DNA of 64,000 nucleotides from Candidatus Kryptobacter tengchongensis (GTDB taxonomy: Bacteria; Bacteroidota; Ignavibacteria; Kryptoniales; Kryptoniaceae), in assembly GCA_001485605.1 (NCBI GenBank), contig FAON01000005.1, positions 1-64,000 on the forward strand. Reading direction: 5' to 3'. The position numbers and the translations under genes are program-made. Shown one piece after another: positions 6,074 to 13,904 of the stretch (position 1 is the stretch's first letter; each line of letters begins with the position of its first letter). Under the pieces are notes generated by a model, which was given only the letters and a program-made list of their open reading frames with translations, did no database searches and was not told the origin of the DNA.

Positions 6074-6694
6074 ATGTCAGTTTTTGATCCAGTAGAGCAA
6101 AGTGAAAACATTGATTCAAAGATTATCGCGGGGCTTGAAAGAATCGCAAGGGTTTTCAGGTTTCTTCTGTGGGATGTTGCAAAAAACGAAAATTTAAGCC
6201 CAATTCAAATCCAATTTTTAATTTTTCTTCTTTTCAACAACCCTTCAAGAACTCGCATAACTGATATCGCAAATGAATTTAGCCTCACAAAGGCAACTGT
6301 AAGTGATGCAATTGCCTCACTTGAAGCGAAAAATCTCATCATAAAAGACAAAGATCCCGAAGATAGGCGAAATTACATCCTTCAACTTACACCAAAAGGT
6401 AAAAAACTCGCAAGGAAGCTTTCAATCTGGGCTGATGCTTTGAAAAATAACTTGAAAAAGTTCAATCAAAAAGATAAAGAGACGATACTTGAATTCATTT
6501 TAAAACTAATTGAATCCCTCTACGAAGCTGGGATAATTACAACTCAAAGGATGTGTTTTTCCTGCGCTTACTTTCAAAAGAATGTTTCACCTAAATCAGA
6601 TGCCCCACATTACTGCAATCTTCTTAACAAACCGCTTTCCATCGTTGAACTTCGCCTTGATTGTGAGGATTACGAGCCAGCTGTAATGGAATAA
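6074..6694 (+). CDS. MarR-family regulator with C-terminal cysteine cluster
   Basis: The 206-residue product has a MarR winged helix: dimerisation helix at residues 15-50, recognition region RITDIANEFSLTKATVSDAIASLEAKNLI near 75-105, and the wing DKDPEDRRNYILQLTPKGKK near 105-125. Unlike ordinary MarR proteins (about 140-150 residues) it continues with a tail carrying C161-x2-C164, then H179-x-C181, then C197. That spacing suggests an Fe-S cluster or zinc site. Together with the P460 gene upstream, this points to a redox- or NO-responsive repressor acting on the palindrome at 5476-5488. The ligand is inferred, not shown. Confidence 0.85.
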   Translation: MSVFDPVEQSENIDSKIIAGLERIARVFRFLLWDVAKNENLSPIQIQFLIFLLFNNPSRTRITDIANEFSLTKATVSDAIASLEAKNLIIKDKDPEDRRNYILQLTPKGKKLARKLSIWADALKNNLKKFNQKDKETILEFILKLIESLYEAGIITTQRMCFSCAYFQKNVSPKSDAPHYCNLLNKPLSIVELRLDCEDYEPAVME

Positions 6695-6780
6695 AAAGAT
6701 TTCTACAATTTTAGTTGAACTTTTCAAATTTTTGAGTTAACATTATTATGCGATCTTATAAAACAAAATTACAATTGAAC

Positions 6781-8958
6781 ATGAGGAAAATTAAATTTTC
6801 AGCCCTTGCTATTTTAATTTTAATCCTTGCCTTTCCAACGCTTGCACAGAAGAAATTAACACTTGAGGACATATTTAAAACAGCAAAGTTTAGGACAAAC
6901 TTCTTGTCAAAACAATGGCTTCCTGCTGAAGATGCTTATACAACTCTTAAATACGACTCCCTTTCAAAGTCAATGGCAATTTATAGGTATGATTTAAGAT
7001 CTGGGAAAGAGGAAAAAATTTTGGATTACGCAGAGCTTGACAAACAAATTGAGGGTTTCTCAAAAAATGTAAGCGCTTATTTCTTATCTCAAGATAAAAG
7101 ATACATTCTTTTCACTGGGAGTTTGCCCGCAAGGAGGTTGAAAACTGGTGGCAATTTTTATCTCTATGATCTGACAACAAAAGTTTTAAAACAAATAACG
7201 AACACAGATGAACCACAGGCGATAATAAAATTTTCACCTGATAGCAGATTTATAAGCTTTGTGCGAAACAATAACATTTTTGTCTACGAGATTTCAAGCG
7301 AAAAATTCAAACAGCTCACTTTTGATGGTTCTGAAGTAATTTTAAATGGCATTTTTGATTGGGTTTATGAGGAAGAATTCAGCATAATTGACGGCTATGA
7401 ATGGTCACCCGATGGAAGATATATTGCCTTCTGGAGACTTGATCAATCAAATGTCCCGGTTTTTAAACTTATTGATTATGAACCGACATATTTAAAGGTC
7501 ATTGATCAGCGTTACCCATATGCAGGTTATCCAAATTCAACTGTTAAAATTGGGATCGTCAATGTTCAAACTGGCGAAGTAAAATATATTGATTTCGGGA
7601 ATGAAGATATTTACATCCCAAGGATCAAATGGACGGAGAACCCCGATATATTATCCTATCAAAAACTTAACCGATTACAGAATAAACTTGAGCTCATACT
7701 TTATAACATCAAAACTGGGGAGCAAAGATTAATTTTAACTGAGGAGTCAAACACATGGATTGATGTTTATGATTATTTGACATTTTTCAAAGATGGTAGA
7801 CATTTCCTTTGGGCGAGTGAAAGGGATGGGTGGCTTCACTTCTACCTTTACAGAATTGATGGTAAGCTTGTAAATCAAATCACAAAAGGAGAGTTTGAAA
7901 TTGATCAACTTTGTTATGTTGACGAGAAAAACAGAAAAATTTACTACACATCAACAGAGGTCTCGCCACTGGAAAGACATTTATATGTAATTGATTTTAA
8001 GGGCACAAATAAGAAAAGGCTGACATCTGAACCAGGTTGGCATAATATTGATTTCTCTCCTTCCGGCAGATTTTACATTGATAACCACTCAACGATCACA
8101 AAACCACCTAAATGGAAACTCTATGACAATACGGGAAAACTCATCCGAACGCTTGTTGATAATCCCGATGATATTCTTGCTGGCTATGATAAAGGTGAGG
8201 TTACATTTGAAATTGTTGAAACAAGCGATGGCGTAAAACTTAACGCATGGATGATAAAACCAGCAAATTTTGATTCAACAAAAAAATATCCAGTTCTTTT
8301 CTATGTTTACGGCGGTCCCGGAAGCCAAACCGTTAGAAACGCCTATCTTGGTAATTACCCCTGGTATCAATATCTTGCCCAAAATGGATATATAATTTTC
8401 AGCGTTGATGGTCGTGGAACTGGAGCAAGGGGTAAGGCATTTAGAGATGTAGTTTATAAAAACCTCGGATATTACGAATCAAAAGATCAAGCGGAGTCAG
8501 CAATTTATCTTGTCAAGAGATATAAATTTGTGGATAGTTCAAGGATTGGGATATGGGGATGGAGTTATGGGGGTTATATGTCAAGTTTAACTCTTTTTAA
8601 GTTTGGAGATGTTTTTAAATTGGCTGTTGCCGTCGCACCTGTGACAACCTGGAGATTGTATGACACAATTTATACAGAAAGATACATGCAAACACCTGAA
8701 CTTAACCCTGATGGTTATGAGCAAAGCTCCGTGTTAAAATATGTTGATGGCTTAAAAGGTAAATATCTTGTAATTCATGGAACAACCGATGACAATGTGC
8801 ATTGGCAAAATACGATTCAACTTGTTGATAGACTTCAAAAGGCAGGCAAACAATTCAATATAATGTTTTACCCTAACAAAGATCACAGCATAGCTGGTAG
8901 AGATACAAGATATCATCTATTTACATTGATAACGAATTTCATTCTTGAAAATCTGTAA
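6781..8958 (+). CDS. dipeptidyl-peptidase IV-type serine peptidase (S9B), exported
   Basis: The start at 6781 is preferred because it gives a clean signal peptide (MRKIKFSALAILILILAFPTLAQ). An in-frame ATG at 6748 adds eleven residues of no signal character. The product has about 725 residues: a seven-to-eight-bladed propeller (about residues 60-470, with the glutamate-rich WVYEEEF motif that anchors the substrate amino terminus in DPP-IV) and a C-terminal alpha/beta hydrolase. The catalytic serine is in GWSYGGY near residue 595, the aspartate in HGTTDDNVH and the histidine in PNKDHSI. It removes dipeptides, usually X-Pro, from peptides in the periplasm or at the surface. It ends two bases from the end of the convergent lipoprotein gene. 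Confidence 0.93.
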   Translation: MRKIKFSALAILILILAFPTLAQKKLTLEDIFKTAKFRTNFLSKQWLPAEDAYTTLKYDSLSKSMAIYRYDLRSGKEEKILDYAELDKQIEGFSKNVSAYFLSQDKRYILFTGSLPARRLKTGGNFYLYDLTTKVLKQITNTDEPQAIIKFSPDSRFISFVRNNNIFVYEISSEKFKQLTFDGSEVILNGIFDWVYEEEFSIIDGYEWSPDGRYIAFWRLDQSNVPVFKLIDYEPTYLKVIDQRYPYAGYPNSTVKIGIVNVQTGEVKYIDFGNEDIYIPRIKWTENPDILSYQKLNRLQNKLELILYNIKTGEQRLILTEESNTWIDVYDYLTFFKDGRHFLWASERDGWLHFYLYRIDGKLVNQITKGEFEIDQLCYVDEKNRKIYYTSTEVSPLERHLYVIDFKGTNKKRLTSEPGWHNIDFSPSGRFYIDNHSTITKPPKWKLYDNTGKLIRTLVDNPDDILAGYDKGEVTFEIVETSDGVKLNAWMIKPANFDSTKKYPVLFYVYGGPGSQTVRNAYLGNYPWYQYLAQNGYIIFSVDGRGTGARGKAFRDVVYKNLGYYESKDQAESAIYLVKRYKFVDSSRIGIWGWSYGGYMSSLTLFKFGDVFKLAVAVAPVTTWRLYDTIYTERYMQTPELNPDGYEQSSVLKYVDGLKGKYLVIHGTTDDNVHWQNTIQLVDRLQKAGKQFNIMFYPNKDHSIAGRDTRYHLFTLITNFILENL

Positions 8959-8959
8959 T

Positions 8960-10435
8960 TTATTCCGACTTCATCGCTATTTGCTTTGTTGAAACAGCGT
9001 AGAAAAGGATGTTGGAGAAAAGTTGCAATTGTGGAGTGTTATCAATTGATGGATTGTCAAATTTGCTAAGCATTCGCATGTAACCTTTGTTTGAAAAAAC
9101 GATGACCAATCTTTTTTGCCAAAAGAGACCTTCAAGATATGTATACTTTTCCTCTCTTTCAAGTTCTTTTGTTTCAACGATATCATCAGCTCCGAGAGGT
9201 AGTTCTTTTATCTTTGCCCAGATGGAATAAATAGGATGGGAAAGGAAAATTTTTTCAATATAGCTTCCGTCAAATCTTGTTTTTATTTTATCAAGCAAAT
9301 CTCTTGCGCCGAGATTGAACTGGCTTGATCTTGAATGGCTAAGGTCATCAATTAAAATCACACCTCCATTTTTTATACATGATACGAAATTATCAATTGC
9401 AACTGGCGAAAATTGTGGTTTAACTACTCCGCCACTTATTACAACAAGTTCGGACTTAGCAACAGCTGGTGACTCAGCTCTTCCGCTTTCAAGAGAGATA
9501 TTTAAACCTTCTTTTTTATTTAGAAATTCAGCAAGATTTTTTAATCCAAGTTCAACGATCTCTTCGCCATCGCCTCCATATTTAACTTGAAAAATTTTTA
9601 TTTCTTTATTTTTCAGCGTTTTCAAATCAATGTTTTCACCACTAGCAGCGATAAGCTTTGTTGTCTCCTCAACCTTTCGGATCACCGGGATTCGTTTGAA
9701 ATAGAAGTTGATGTCAATAAAATTGCTTGGAACATTGTTCTCATCATAGCCAATTATAAAATTTTTCAAAACAACCTTTACCCGTTCAACTCCTTCAGAC
9801 AGCGGATCAAAAACTATCAGCCCTTCTCTGCTATCACCTTTATAAAGCGGGCGTCCATAAGTTAGCATTGTCCTTCTTGCTATTCCCATTCTTGCCTCAA
9901 AGACATCTTCATCAATCCCAGAAGAACCTTTCCTTGCACGATAATACTCCTCCAAACTATGAAATTTACTCGTCTTAGCATCAAGCCCGTATGCGATAAA
10001 TCTATCTCCACGATCACTTAACAAAATTGCATTTTCAGGATCAAAGTTTATTTTCGGTGCTGTGTAGTTATAAATTGAAACTTTAAAAACTGTAAAACGA
10101 TTCGGTGTATAACCAAGTTCAGGATCAACCCAATCACCATAGGTGTAGGGATTCGTTGAATAAATTCCACCTTTTGATTCCTCTGGAAACTCAAAATTGT
10201 TAAGTTGATAATCGCTCATATATTTAATTTCAACTTTAAAAGTTCCCTTATCAAAGACGATCGTCATTGAATCTTTCCCGATATAATAGCTTGTATCCCC
10301 GCTCATTTTCATCATCTCAATATCTGGAACAATTTCATATTCAACTTTTTGCGGTGGGAAGAAAAGGAAACGATAAACACTGTCACAACCGCTTAAGAGA
10401 AGAATCACGATAAATAGAAACAGGCTTTTTTTCAT
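8960..10435 (-). CDS. lipoprotein with C-terminal DUF4159 domain
   Basis: The lipobox start MKKSLFLFIVILLLSGC begins at 10435; the longer frame to 10483 adds 16 non-signal residues. Of about 491 residues, 30-270 form a beta-rich region shared with the lipoprotein gene just upstream (LIVFDPLSEGVERVKVVL matches LIVFKKPVEKVKWLLLI there). Residues about 320-480 resemble DUF4159, with the same landmarks as the TonB-like protein of this cluster: NGGVILIDD, LSHPIYSIW, YTYLEGLFWQKRLVIVFSNKGY and a final LQLFSNILFYA. It is the last gene of the nine-gene envelope cluster, so it probably acts in the periplasm with the TonB-like protein. Function unknown. Confidence 0.75.
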   Translation of the reverse strand: MKKSLFLFIVILLLSGCDSVYRFLFFPPQKVEYEIVPDIEMMKMSGDTSYYIGKDSMTIVFDKGTFKVEIKYMSDYQLNNFEFPEESKGGIYSTNPYTYGDWVDPELGYTPNRFTVFKVSIYNYTAPKINFDPENAILLSDRGDRFIAYGLDAKTSKFHSLEEYYRARKGSSGIDEDVFEARMGIARRTMLTYGRPLYKGDSREGLIVFDPLSEGVERVKVVLKNFIIGYDENNVPSNFIDINFYFKRIPVIRKVEETTKLIAASGENIDLKTLKNKEIKIFQVKYGGDGEEIVELGLKNLAEFLNKKEGLNISLESGRAESPAVAKSELVVISGGVVKPQFSPVAIDNFVSCIKNGGVILIDDLSHSRSSQFNLGARDLLDKIKTRFDGSYIEKIFLSHPIYSIWAKIKELPLGADDIVETKELEREEKYTYLEGLFWQKRLVIVFSNKGYMRMLSKFDNPSIDNTPQLQLFSNILFYAVSTKQIAMKSE

Positions 10436-10448
10436 TTCTTTGGCAAAT

Positions 10449-11285
10449 TTATTTTTCGCTGGAAAATTCAAATCTAAAGTCAACAGATTTTATTTTTTCG
10501 TTATTTTCATAAATTCCGATCTCAGGGATAATAAGCAAAAGCCATTTAACCTTTTCAACAGGTTTTTTGAAGACAATAAGACCTTTTCTAACAACGCCTG
10601 GATAAATTTTCTCGTCACGAAGTAAGATATCTCTCAAAAATTTTTTGTTAAGTTCCGCTCTCCTCTGCGTGCTTAAAAGATATCCAGCAAGAAATGGATC
10701 ATAGATTGTATATGGATTTACATATCTCATTGGATATGGTAACGATTCAGTTTGAATTATGTCCTCAACCTCAAGAGCTCTAAACTGGTTTCTTTTATCA
10801 TCAAGTAAAACACTTGCTGACGGCTTTATTTCTATTTTATCCTTTCGCAAATTTTCAACGGTGACATCAAAAATAAGGTAAGGGATTTTGCCAAAATCAT
10901 CTTCAAAGGGGCTTGGGAGATTTTGAGGTGATATCGGGTTTCCAAAAACATCATAGTAATTCCCATATTCTTGAATGTGGATATATTCATTGTAAGCTGA
11001 TAAAATTTCTGCGTTGTCATCCTGAGCATAATTTATGTATTCATCTTTTAAAATTTTTTCAAAATCTTTTTTCTCATATCTTTTGCCCGAACTTATTTTT
11101 CTTATTTCCGCTGGAGTTAGAAGTCTGACGCTTATTCTAACACTATCTTTTATAACAGTTGCAAGGGTTTCAGGTGCAACCAAAGTCGCTGTTGCAGGTT
11201 TACTTTGTTCTTCGTAATGATTCTCACTTAGGAAATAAGCACATCCCCAGAGTATAATAGCGAGGAATAAAAATTTAAACTTCAT
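10449..11285 (-). CDS. lipoprotein sharing a domain with its downstream neighbour
   Basis: The 278-residue product starts with MKFKFLFLAIILWGC, a lipobox ending at Cys15. GGAGG precedes the start. The mature part holds LIFDVTVENLRKDKIEIKPSAS and a late GVVRKGLIVFKKPVEKVKW, then IGIYENNEKIKSVDFRFEF. Both stretches have counterparts in the first half of the next lipoprotein (8960-10435), so the two are paralogues over this domain, but this one lacks DUF4159. It lies 13 bases before that gene and 36 bases after the TonB-like gene. No named family was recognised. Confidence 0.7.
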   Translation of the reverse strand: MKFKFLFLAIILWGCAYFLSENHYEEQSKPATATLVAPETLATVIKDSVRISVRLLTPAEIRKISSGKRYEKKDFEKILKDEYINYAQDDNAEILSAYNEYIHIQEYGNYYDVFGNPISPQNLPSPFEDDFGKIPYLIFDVTVENLRKDKIEIKPSASVLLDDKRNQFRALEVEDIIQTESLPYPMRYVNPYTIYDPFLAGYLLSTQRRAELNKKFLRDILLRDEKIYPGVVRKGLIVFKKPVEKVKWLLLIIPEIGIYENNEKIKSVDFRFEFSSEK

Positions 11286-11321
11286 TTTTAAATCGCCTCC
11301 ATTTAAAATAAGTTTGATAAT

Positions 11322-12578
11322 TTACTGTTGCATTACAACTTTTTCTTTATTTTTTGCAACGATCCCGCCTGGTTGATTCATTGCAAAGATAAGTATATTC
11401 AAGCCCATCTGTAGTTGCCTTGAATTATCAAGTGGCGGTGTTGTATATGGCCAGTCGCCCCATGCTTGAGTATATCCACGATTTGACAATACAACCGCAA
11501 GTCGTCCGCCAAGCCAAATTCCCTCAAGATAGTTGTAAATCTCGCGTGCCGGTCTTCTTGAATCAACCCTTGCAAGATCATCTCCAGCTGGTGGACCATC
11601 AAAATCCTTCCAGATATGATAGATTGGGTGATTGTTGGGGATTCTTTCCCAGACGGCATCATAACCAAGGGCATCGTGAATTAGCTGTTTCACAGACCTT
11701 GTAAATGGACCATAAGCAGATGCAAGACCATCATCAATAAATAAAAATCCGCCCGACCGAAGGTATTTAGCGAGATTTTCCACTTCATTTTTCGTGTAGA
11801 TTACCTCGCCATCATATCCCATCATTATGAGGATTGGCACATCCATGATATTTTTTGAATCAAGGCGAATTGAACCCACAAGATTAAGTTGAAGATTTGG
11901 CAAGACCTCCATAGCATATCTTTGAAGATTCTGTAAAGCAGCGGGTCTATAATTCCACATCGGTTCACCATTTGGGGCTGATTTACTACTTCTATACTCA
12001 ACTTGATAAACATTCAAAAATCCCCTCCAATCTTCTTTGCTTCTCCCTCGTTCAAGCCATCCTTCAAATCTGTCCATAAAGTTTGTGTAACTTATCAATT
12101 CCTCCTGTAAACTTTTTATGGTTCTTCCTGCATGGCGTGTATCAGTTATATCATAATTTAAACTTGGTCCGATCAACATCGCTGGTGGCGAGTAAGTTCT
12201 CTCAACATATTCGCCCGGTCTTGCAAGCGAGGCGAGAGCTGTCCCGCCGTGAACAGCGGCGGTTGTCATTGACCTTGCGGACATCCGCGGTTTTTGAGGT
12301 GCTACAAACTTTTGAAGAACCCGTTCCACTATCGTCGGCATTTTCCTAAATTCAATGCTTTTTGTCAACCGCGGAGGTCTCTGGATGAATTTAACAGTTG
12401 TCGGCGGACGTTTGATTTCCTTCTTCTCTGGTAATTTTATATTCAAAATTACAGGGATACTGTGAATCAGAAACGCGATCAAAAGAAACTTTAACAACGC
12501 TCTCCTGTTCTCATAAATGAACTGAGCTATCCTATCGCTTAATTCAATCCCTGGTATTTTATAATTTCCTCTTTCCAT
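11322..12578 (-). CDS. TonB-like membrane anchor fused to DUF4159
   Basis: The 418-residue product has a short basic cytoplasmic end, one membrane segment at about residues 28-46 (LLKFLLIAFLIHSIPVIL) and then a TonB-like proline/basic stretch (LPEKKEIKRPPTTVKFIQRPPRL). His39 lies inside the membrane segment at the place where TonB has its essential His20 (SVCIHGAVV). Instead of the TonB C-terminal domain, residues about 220-400 are DUF4159: VPILIMMGYDGEVIY, LRSGGFLFIDDG, NHPIYHIWKDFDGPPAGDD, YLEGIWLGGRLAVVLSNRGY and a final LQMGLNILIFAM. It directly follows exbB and exbD (six bases after exbD). I infer it is the force-transducing partner of this ExbBD pair. Confidence 0.8.
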   Translation of the reverse strand: MERGNYKIPGIELSDRIAQFIYENRRALLKFLLIAFLIHSIPVILNIKLPEKKEIKRPPTTVKFIQRPPRLTKSIEFRKMPTIVERVLQKFVAPQKPRMSARSMTTAAVHGGTALASLARPGEYVERTYSPPAMLIGPSLNYDITDTRHAGRTIKSLQEELISYTNFMDRFEGWLERGRSKEDWRGFLNVYQVEYRSSKSAPNGEPMWNYRPAALQNLQRYAMEVLPNLQLNLVGSIRLDSKNIMDVPILIMMGYDGEVIYTKNEVENLAKYLRSGGFLFIDDGLASAYGPFTRSVKQLIHDALGYDAVWERIPNNHPIYHIWKDFDGPPAGDDLARVDSRRPAREIYNYLEGIWLGGRLAVVLSNRGYTQAWGDWPYTTPPLDNSRQLQMGLNILIFAMNQPGGIVAKNKEKVVMQQ

Positions 12579-12584
12579 CTTGAA

Positions 12585-13007
12585 TCATTTAATCTGAATT
12601 TCTTCCTCTTCCTTTTCAGTAGCTATGGCAAGCTGATCAATGCCACATAGCTTTGCGATGTCCATAACTTTTACAACTATTCCATGCAATGTTTTCTTGT
12701 CTGCCTTGATTATCAAAACCTTGCTTCCGAATATCTCCTTATCTTTAAGCATCTCCTCCTGCAAGTTGTCAAATGTAACCCGTCTCCCATTTAAATCCAT
12801 CTCACCATTTGATGAAATAACGATTGTTAAATCTTTCTCTGGTGGAGCATCAGATGAAGCTGCAGTTGGAAGATCAACCTTTAAACCACTTTGAACCGCA
12901 AAGACAGTTGTGACCATGAAAAATATCAAAAGTTGGAAAACGCAGTCAATCATTGGTGTCAAGTTAATATCAACCGAATATTCGTTGTTTTTACCCTTTT
13001 TCTTCAT
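12585..13007 (-). CDS. exbD: ExbD/TolR-type proton-channel subunit
   Basis: The 140-residue product has the family form: a short basic N-terminus, one membrane helix with VDINLTPMIDCVFQLLIFFM and the proton-carrying aspartate at residue 21, then a periplasmic domain (LPTAASSDAPPEKDLTIVIS, VLIIKADKKTLHGIVVKVMDIA, and the usual final strand LAIATEKEE). It uses proton flow with ExbB to move a TonB-like partner. The gene lies 12 bases after exbB and six before the TonB-DUF4159 gene, so the three form one unit. Confidence 0.93.
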   Translation of the reverse strand: MKKKGKNNEYSVDINLTPMIDCVFQLLIFFMVTTVFAVQSGLKVDLPTAASSDAPPEKDLTIVISSNGEMDLNGRRVTFDNLQEEMLKDKEIFGSKVLIIKADKKTLHGIVVKVMDIAKLCGIDQLAIATEKEEEEIQIK

Positions 13008-13019
13008 TTTTAATGCGAG

Positions 13020-13880
13020 TTATTTTTTCTCTTTCAAATTCCTGATAACTTCATCCTCTATAAGTTTTGCTTCTTCATCTGAAATATCAAGCTCAATTCT
13101 TTTGCGTCTCAAATATTCCTTTTCATCCTCGGTCAGATCCCCATTTCTATAAATGCTGGCAACAATTGTCCTATAAGATTCAATCCTTCCATGTTCACGA
13201 AGAAGTGTATTAACGAAGTGGTTTTCAAACGGTTCAAGATGTTTTGTTATCTTTTCTGCCCGTCTTCTTAAAAAACTATACCCAAGAACAGATGGAATTG
13301 CAACTGTTAATCCTGCAGCAGTAGTTAAAAGGGCAACTGAAATTCCATGCGCTACGACCGCTGGATCTCCGCGTCCACCTTTTGCAAGTTCGTCAAAAGA
13401 CATTATCATACCAACTATAGTTCCAAAAAGCCCAAGCAATGTTGCAACATTTGCAATCGTAGCAACTATTGGCAAAAATTCCTCAAGATAATCCGATGTT
13501 GAATCAACTGCCGTTTCCATCAACTCCTGACGCATATCATTTATTGAACGATTTTCTTGAAGTAAAAACTCATACCTTTTCAAAACTGAAAGAAATACAA
13601 AAGAAAGCGCATCCTTTTTCTCCTCAAAATATCTAACAATTGGTTCAATCTTTTTGTTTTCCCTCAAGATTCCCTCCACCTCTTCAAGTATTTGAGCTAT
13701 TTTTTTATCCTTGGGAATTCGCAAATATCTGTAAATCCTTTCTATAATTATACCCATTGAAATTACCGAGAAAATAAAAAGAGGAACCATGATATAAGGT
13801 CCACCCTTGATGATGATATCAACAAGCCAGTTATCCCAGAGCCAAGACCACCAAGATTTTTGCTGAATTAGAAGCATCAT
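13020..13880 (-). CDS. exbB: ExbB/TolQ/MotA-family proton-channel protein
   Basis: The 286-residue product has three membrane helices: near residues 29-50 (IMVPLFIFSVISMGIIIERIY), 137-162 (ATIANVATLLGLFGTIVGMI) and 175-197 (GISVALLTTAAGLTVAIPSV). The last two carry the conserved small-residue and threonine pattern of the proton path. It has a charged C-terminal extension of about 50 residues (GDLTEDEKEYLRRKRIELD onward) beyond the usual family end. That extension may contact cytoplasmic partners. The gene order TPR, exbB, exbD, tonB-like supports a dedicated energiser for this cluster. Confidence 0.92.
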   Translation of the reverse strand: MMLLIQQKSWWSWLWDNWLVDIIIKGGPYIMVPLFIFSVISMGIIIERIYRYLRIPKDKKIAQILEEVEGILRENKKIEPIVRYFEEKKDALSFVFLSVLKRYEFLLQENRSINDMRQELMETAVDSTSDYLEEFLPIVATIANVATLLGLFGTIVGMIMSFDELAKGGRGDPAVVAHGISVALLTTAAGLTVAIPSVLGYSFLRRRAEKITKHLEPFENHFVNTLLREHGRIESYRTIVASIYRNGDLTEDEKEYLRRKRIELDISDEEAKLIEDEVIRNLKEKK

Positions 13881-13904
13881 AAAGCGCCACCAAAATTTTA
13901 TTTT

